Shown here piece by piece: positions 14,101-14,925 of a stretch of 14,925 nt of DNA. Made by a program: the position numbers and the translations under genes. Positions within the stretch are counted from its first letter, which is position 1; each line of letters starts with the position of its first letter. The notes beneath the pieces are model-generated. The model was not told where the DNA came from. It saw only the letters and a list, made by a program, of their open reading frames with translations, and ran no database searches. The DNA is from Bacteroidota bacterium (lineage in GTDB: Bacteria; Bacteroidota; Bacteroidia; JAADEI01). The stretch covers positions 1-14,925 of the forward strand of contig JAJRPU010000078.1 in NCBI GenBank assembly GCA_024280615.1. Direction: 5' to 3'.

Positions 14101-14925
14101 GGTATTAAATTGTGAAAATGCTATTGTTATTGGATTTCCGTTTGGTGACTGGATTGTATAGGTCCAATCTTCATTATTCAGATATTGGTCAACTGGACCT
14201 CCTGCATCAGCAAAAATTCCAGAGCAAGCGGAAACAGTCCAGGAGCCAGATGCAGGAAGCGTTGAAAAATTTTTTCCTACCCAACCGCTACTATCAGTAG
14301 CCGAACAATGGGCATTGACTTGAACTTCATAATGGGCACTGGCGGCAAGACCAGTTATCCATACAACTGTATCAGCAGTGCTCAAATATGTCCAAGATGA
14401 ATAATAACTGCGCTTGTACCTAACGGTATATGAAGTAGCACCGGGAACTGTATTCCACGATACTAATGCGGCAAATGGTTGAATCTGAAGTAGCGTAACA
14501 TTTTGTGGTGCTGGACAGGAAGCGGTTGTCGTGGTCCAAGAAGCAGCCCATCCGGGACGATTAGTCGCACAATCAGAACGAAATTCTATATACAAGGCAC
14601 CGGAATATCCTATTACTGTTCCTGGACTATTGGTCCCATAGAAATATCCGATGAAGCGTCCATCTGGACCGGTGCCATCCCAGATATACATATAGTCCCA
14701 TGGGTAGCCTCCTCCATCAACTTCAAGGTCAAATTGAGAGAATGTAAGAACAACAGGGTCATCTCCAGGTGGGTCAATAATCCATCCAATGAACTCATCG
14801 TCTCCATAGTTGCCAGTTGGTCCTCCAGTATCATAAAAATTGCCTGTTGAAGATGTATAGACAGTAATGTTAGCAGGCAAGCCGTTTATTTTACGGAAAT
14901 AGAACTCCCAGTCCCAGTTAGCCCC
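11179..14925 (-). CDS. Large secreted CUB/Fn3/lectin-like multidomain protein with T9SS sorting domain (5' end outside window)
   Basis: The frame is open right to base 14925: fifteen codons precede the TTG at 14880, so that TTG is internal. Numbered from 14880, domains are CUB (12-118; YIWDG), Fn3 (121-208), CUB (219-322; YDFLYIYDG), ten prolines (327-336), then two copies of a jelly-roll, LamG/DUF1080-like module plus Fn3 (about 346-728 and 730-1124). Each copy shares GSGTNKRAGLH, NSY..YFRED and ISxRSGN. The end (about 1158-1231), with LTVQFMDALGRTIYTW and a short Lys-containing tail, reads as a type A T9SS C-terminal sorting domain. The protein would be carried through the outer membrane and anchored or released. 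Similar modules occur, from memory, in Bacteroidota golvesin-type or amidase-linked exoproteins. Any catalytic domain must lie upstream of the window; none is visible here, so adhesion or glycan binding is inferred. Confidence 0.88.
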   Translation of the reverse strand, partial: GANWDWEFYFRKINGLPANITVYTSSTGNFYDTGGPTGNYGDDEFIGWIIDPPGDDPVVLTFSQFDLEVDGGGYPWDYMYIWDGTGPDGRFIGYFYGTNSPGTVIGYSGALYIEFRSDCATNRPGWAASWTTTTASCPAPQNVTLLQIQPFAALVSWNTVPGATSYTVRYKRSYYSSWTYLSTADTVVWITGLAASAHYEVQVNAHCSATDSSGWVGKNFSTLPASGSWTVSACSGIFADAGGPVDQYLNNEDWTYTIQSPNGNPITIAFSQFNTEQNYDFLYIYDGPSTASPLIGTYHGTTSPGTITSSGSSLTFRFTSDVSTRADGWLANWTVSSCSTSPPPPPPPPPPSNPPRATTMVQSPASGWISDDFIAFFTDAGPYKETFYLVTDSATTWSANASRGFLYDDFTTNSGMWTVYSGNWLFTTNGTLVQTDEGNSNTNIFIPVDQNLSPIVLYRWRAKISGSGTNKRAGLHFFADNAATANRNNSYFVYFREDHDKVQIYKVVNDTWTLVEDTPYTINKDQWYIFSVAFNTTTGQIDVYIDTLLVATWQDPNPHTVGNYISPRSGNCIYEIDWIEVWRYRSGGGVLVEVGPAKDMRYESPYHYAIAGKVHSIVTDSFGRLSDPNSVGYWVDFTPPVPAPVRDGLSADIDTTTNTTSIAGNWDPFSDPNSPIVYYEYSVGIAPGDSSVVGWTQTTATSFTQTGLTLTPGQTYYVNVRAYNEAGLRSPVASSDGLMVLSLTAPSTLVNVPTTWITRDFTASFIDYDQEQVQWRFYQVSSRISDTRWLANTNFGFLEENFDTSALPSQWTAYSGNWQIVNNKWLIQLDEADANTEFSIPVNQNISAPIIYHWRAKIEGSGTNKRAGLHIFASDPASNRGNSYLIYFREDDDIIQVVKSVNDTLIFPSQVWEPFPINYGQWYDFKVIFDPLTGWILIFVDDTLRASWQDPNPHTTGNYISLRSGNAIYTVDFIRVYRGRPDTTAFITVGPSAELFTQNSSPFEPAGKIRSIVIDTTKLLSTIAEVLLNVDWTAPHPVGAPSDITPYDMDTIYYADSIAITIYWNDFYEPHSTIDYYEVCIGIAPGDSSILPWTQTNSTFYQWNGIVLDTNTYYYATVRAINIAGLRSSPSTSDGFIIVNKPVTQDSTTTDTVISVVKPSDNNYNLFESRIVTTTEGKFVLITTSQPMELTVQFMDALGRTIYTWNNTVSGQEYIPLPENMPHQLMLIKIYDSEGMHTPTILKTTIDP
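11509..13845 (-). repeat. Tandem duplication of a lectin-like plus Fn3 module
   Basis: Two successive units of about 385-395 residues (13845-12697 and 12693-11509) align along their full length. Identical or near-identical stretches include GSGTNKRAGLH, W[ED]xxxNPHT[VT]GNYIS-type strands, GIAPGDSS and AGLRS..[AS]SDG. Sequence has diverged elsewhere and at DNA level, so it is an old domain duplication. Confidence 0.85.
13873..13902 (-). repeat. Ten-proline tract linker
   Basis: Ten consecutive CCA/CCG codons, between the second CUB domain and the first lectin-like module. Such a run is a rigid linker in the exported protein and normally needs EF-P to be translated without stalling. CCA and CCG are mixed, so it is not a simple trinucleotide expansion. 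Confidence 0.9.

Overview
The window looks like chromosomal DNA of a Bacteroidota bacterium. Four independent signs point that way. (1) Two gene starts are preceded by the Bacteroidota housekeeping promoter, TTTG then about 20 bases then TAnnTTTG, and a third start has the TAnnTTTG box alone. (2) A giant secreted protein ends in what reads as a type IX secretion (T9SS) sorting domain. (3) Three predicted signal peptides end in FA|Q, fitting the 'Q-rule' for signal peptidase I substrates in this phylum. (4) The order tRNA-Gln, prs, rplY, pth and the OmpP1-type barrel protein are familiar from Bacteroidota. Base composition is moderately AT-rich. The exact lineage cannot be decided from this sequence.

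Layout: almost everything is on the minus strand, so genes are best read right to left. At the right edge (11179-14925) is the 3' part of a very large secreted CUB/fibronectin/lectin-like protein with a C-terminal sorting domain. Next come a secreted PD40 beta-propeller protein (10114-11088) and a 620-residue secreted protein of extreme composition (8193-10055), which is Tyr/His/Trp-rich in its first half and Lys/Arg/Pro-repeat in its second. An OmpP1/FadL-like outer-membrane protein (6662-8140) follows. It abuts a housekeeping run: gmk, tRNA-Gln(UUG), prs, rplY (CTC type) and pth (6658 down to 3764). The only clear plus-strand gene, a Tat-signal-bearing extradiol dioxygenase of the YgiD type (2892-3767), converges on pth and shares a TTAA with its stop codon. 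It diverges from a GT4 glycosyltransferase (1529-2737). At the left edge is a secreted S8 subtilisin-like protease (1-1430) whose C-terminus lies outside the window.

Functionally the window combines a nucleotide/translation block (guanylate kinase, PRPP synthetase, tRNA-Gln, L25, peptidyl-tRNA hydrolase) with a set of envelope and exported proteins. These encode adhesion-type or polymer-binding domains, a protease, a barrel protein and a low-complexity aromatic protein. No mobile element, CRISPR array or rRNA is visible. Coding density is very high: the longest gap between genes is the 154 bases between the divergent glycosyltransferase and dioxygenase genes, so no stretch over 300 bases lacks a gene. 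The least explained item is the Tyr/His/Trp-rich protein at 8193-10055.
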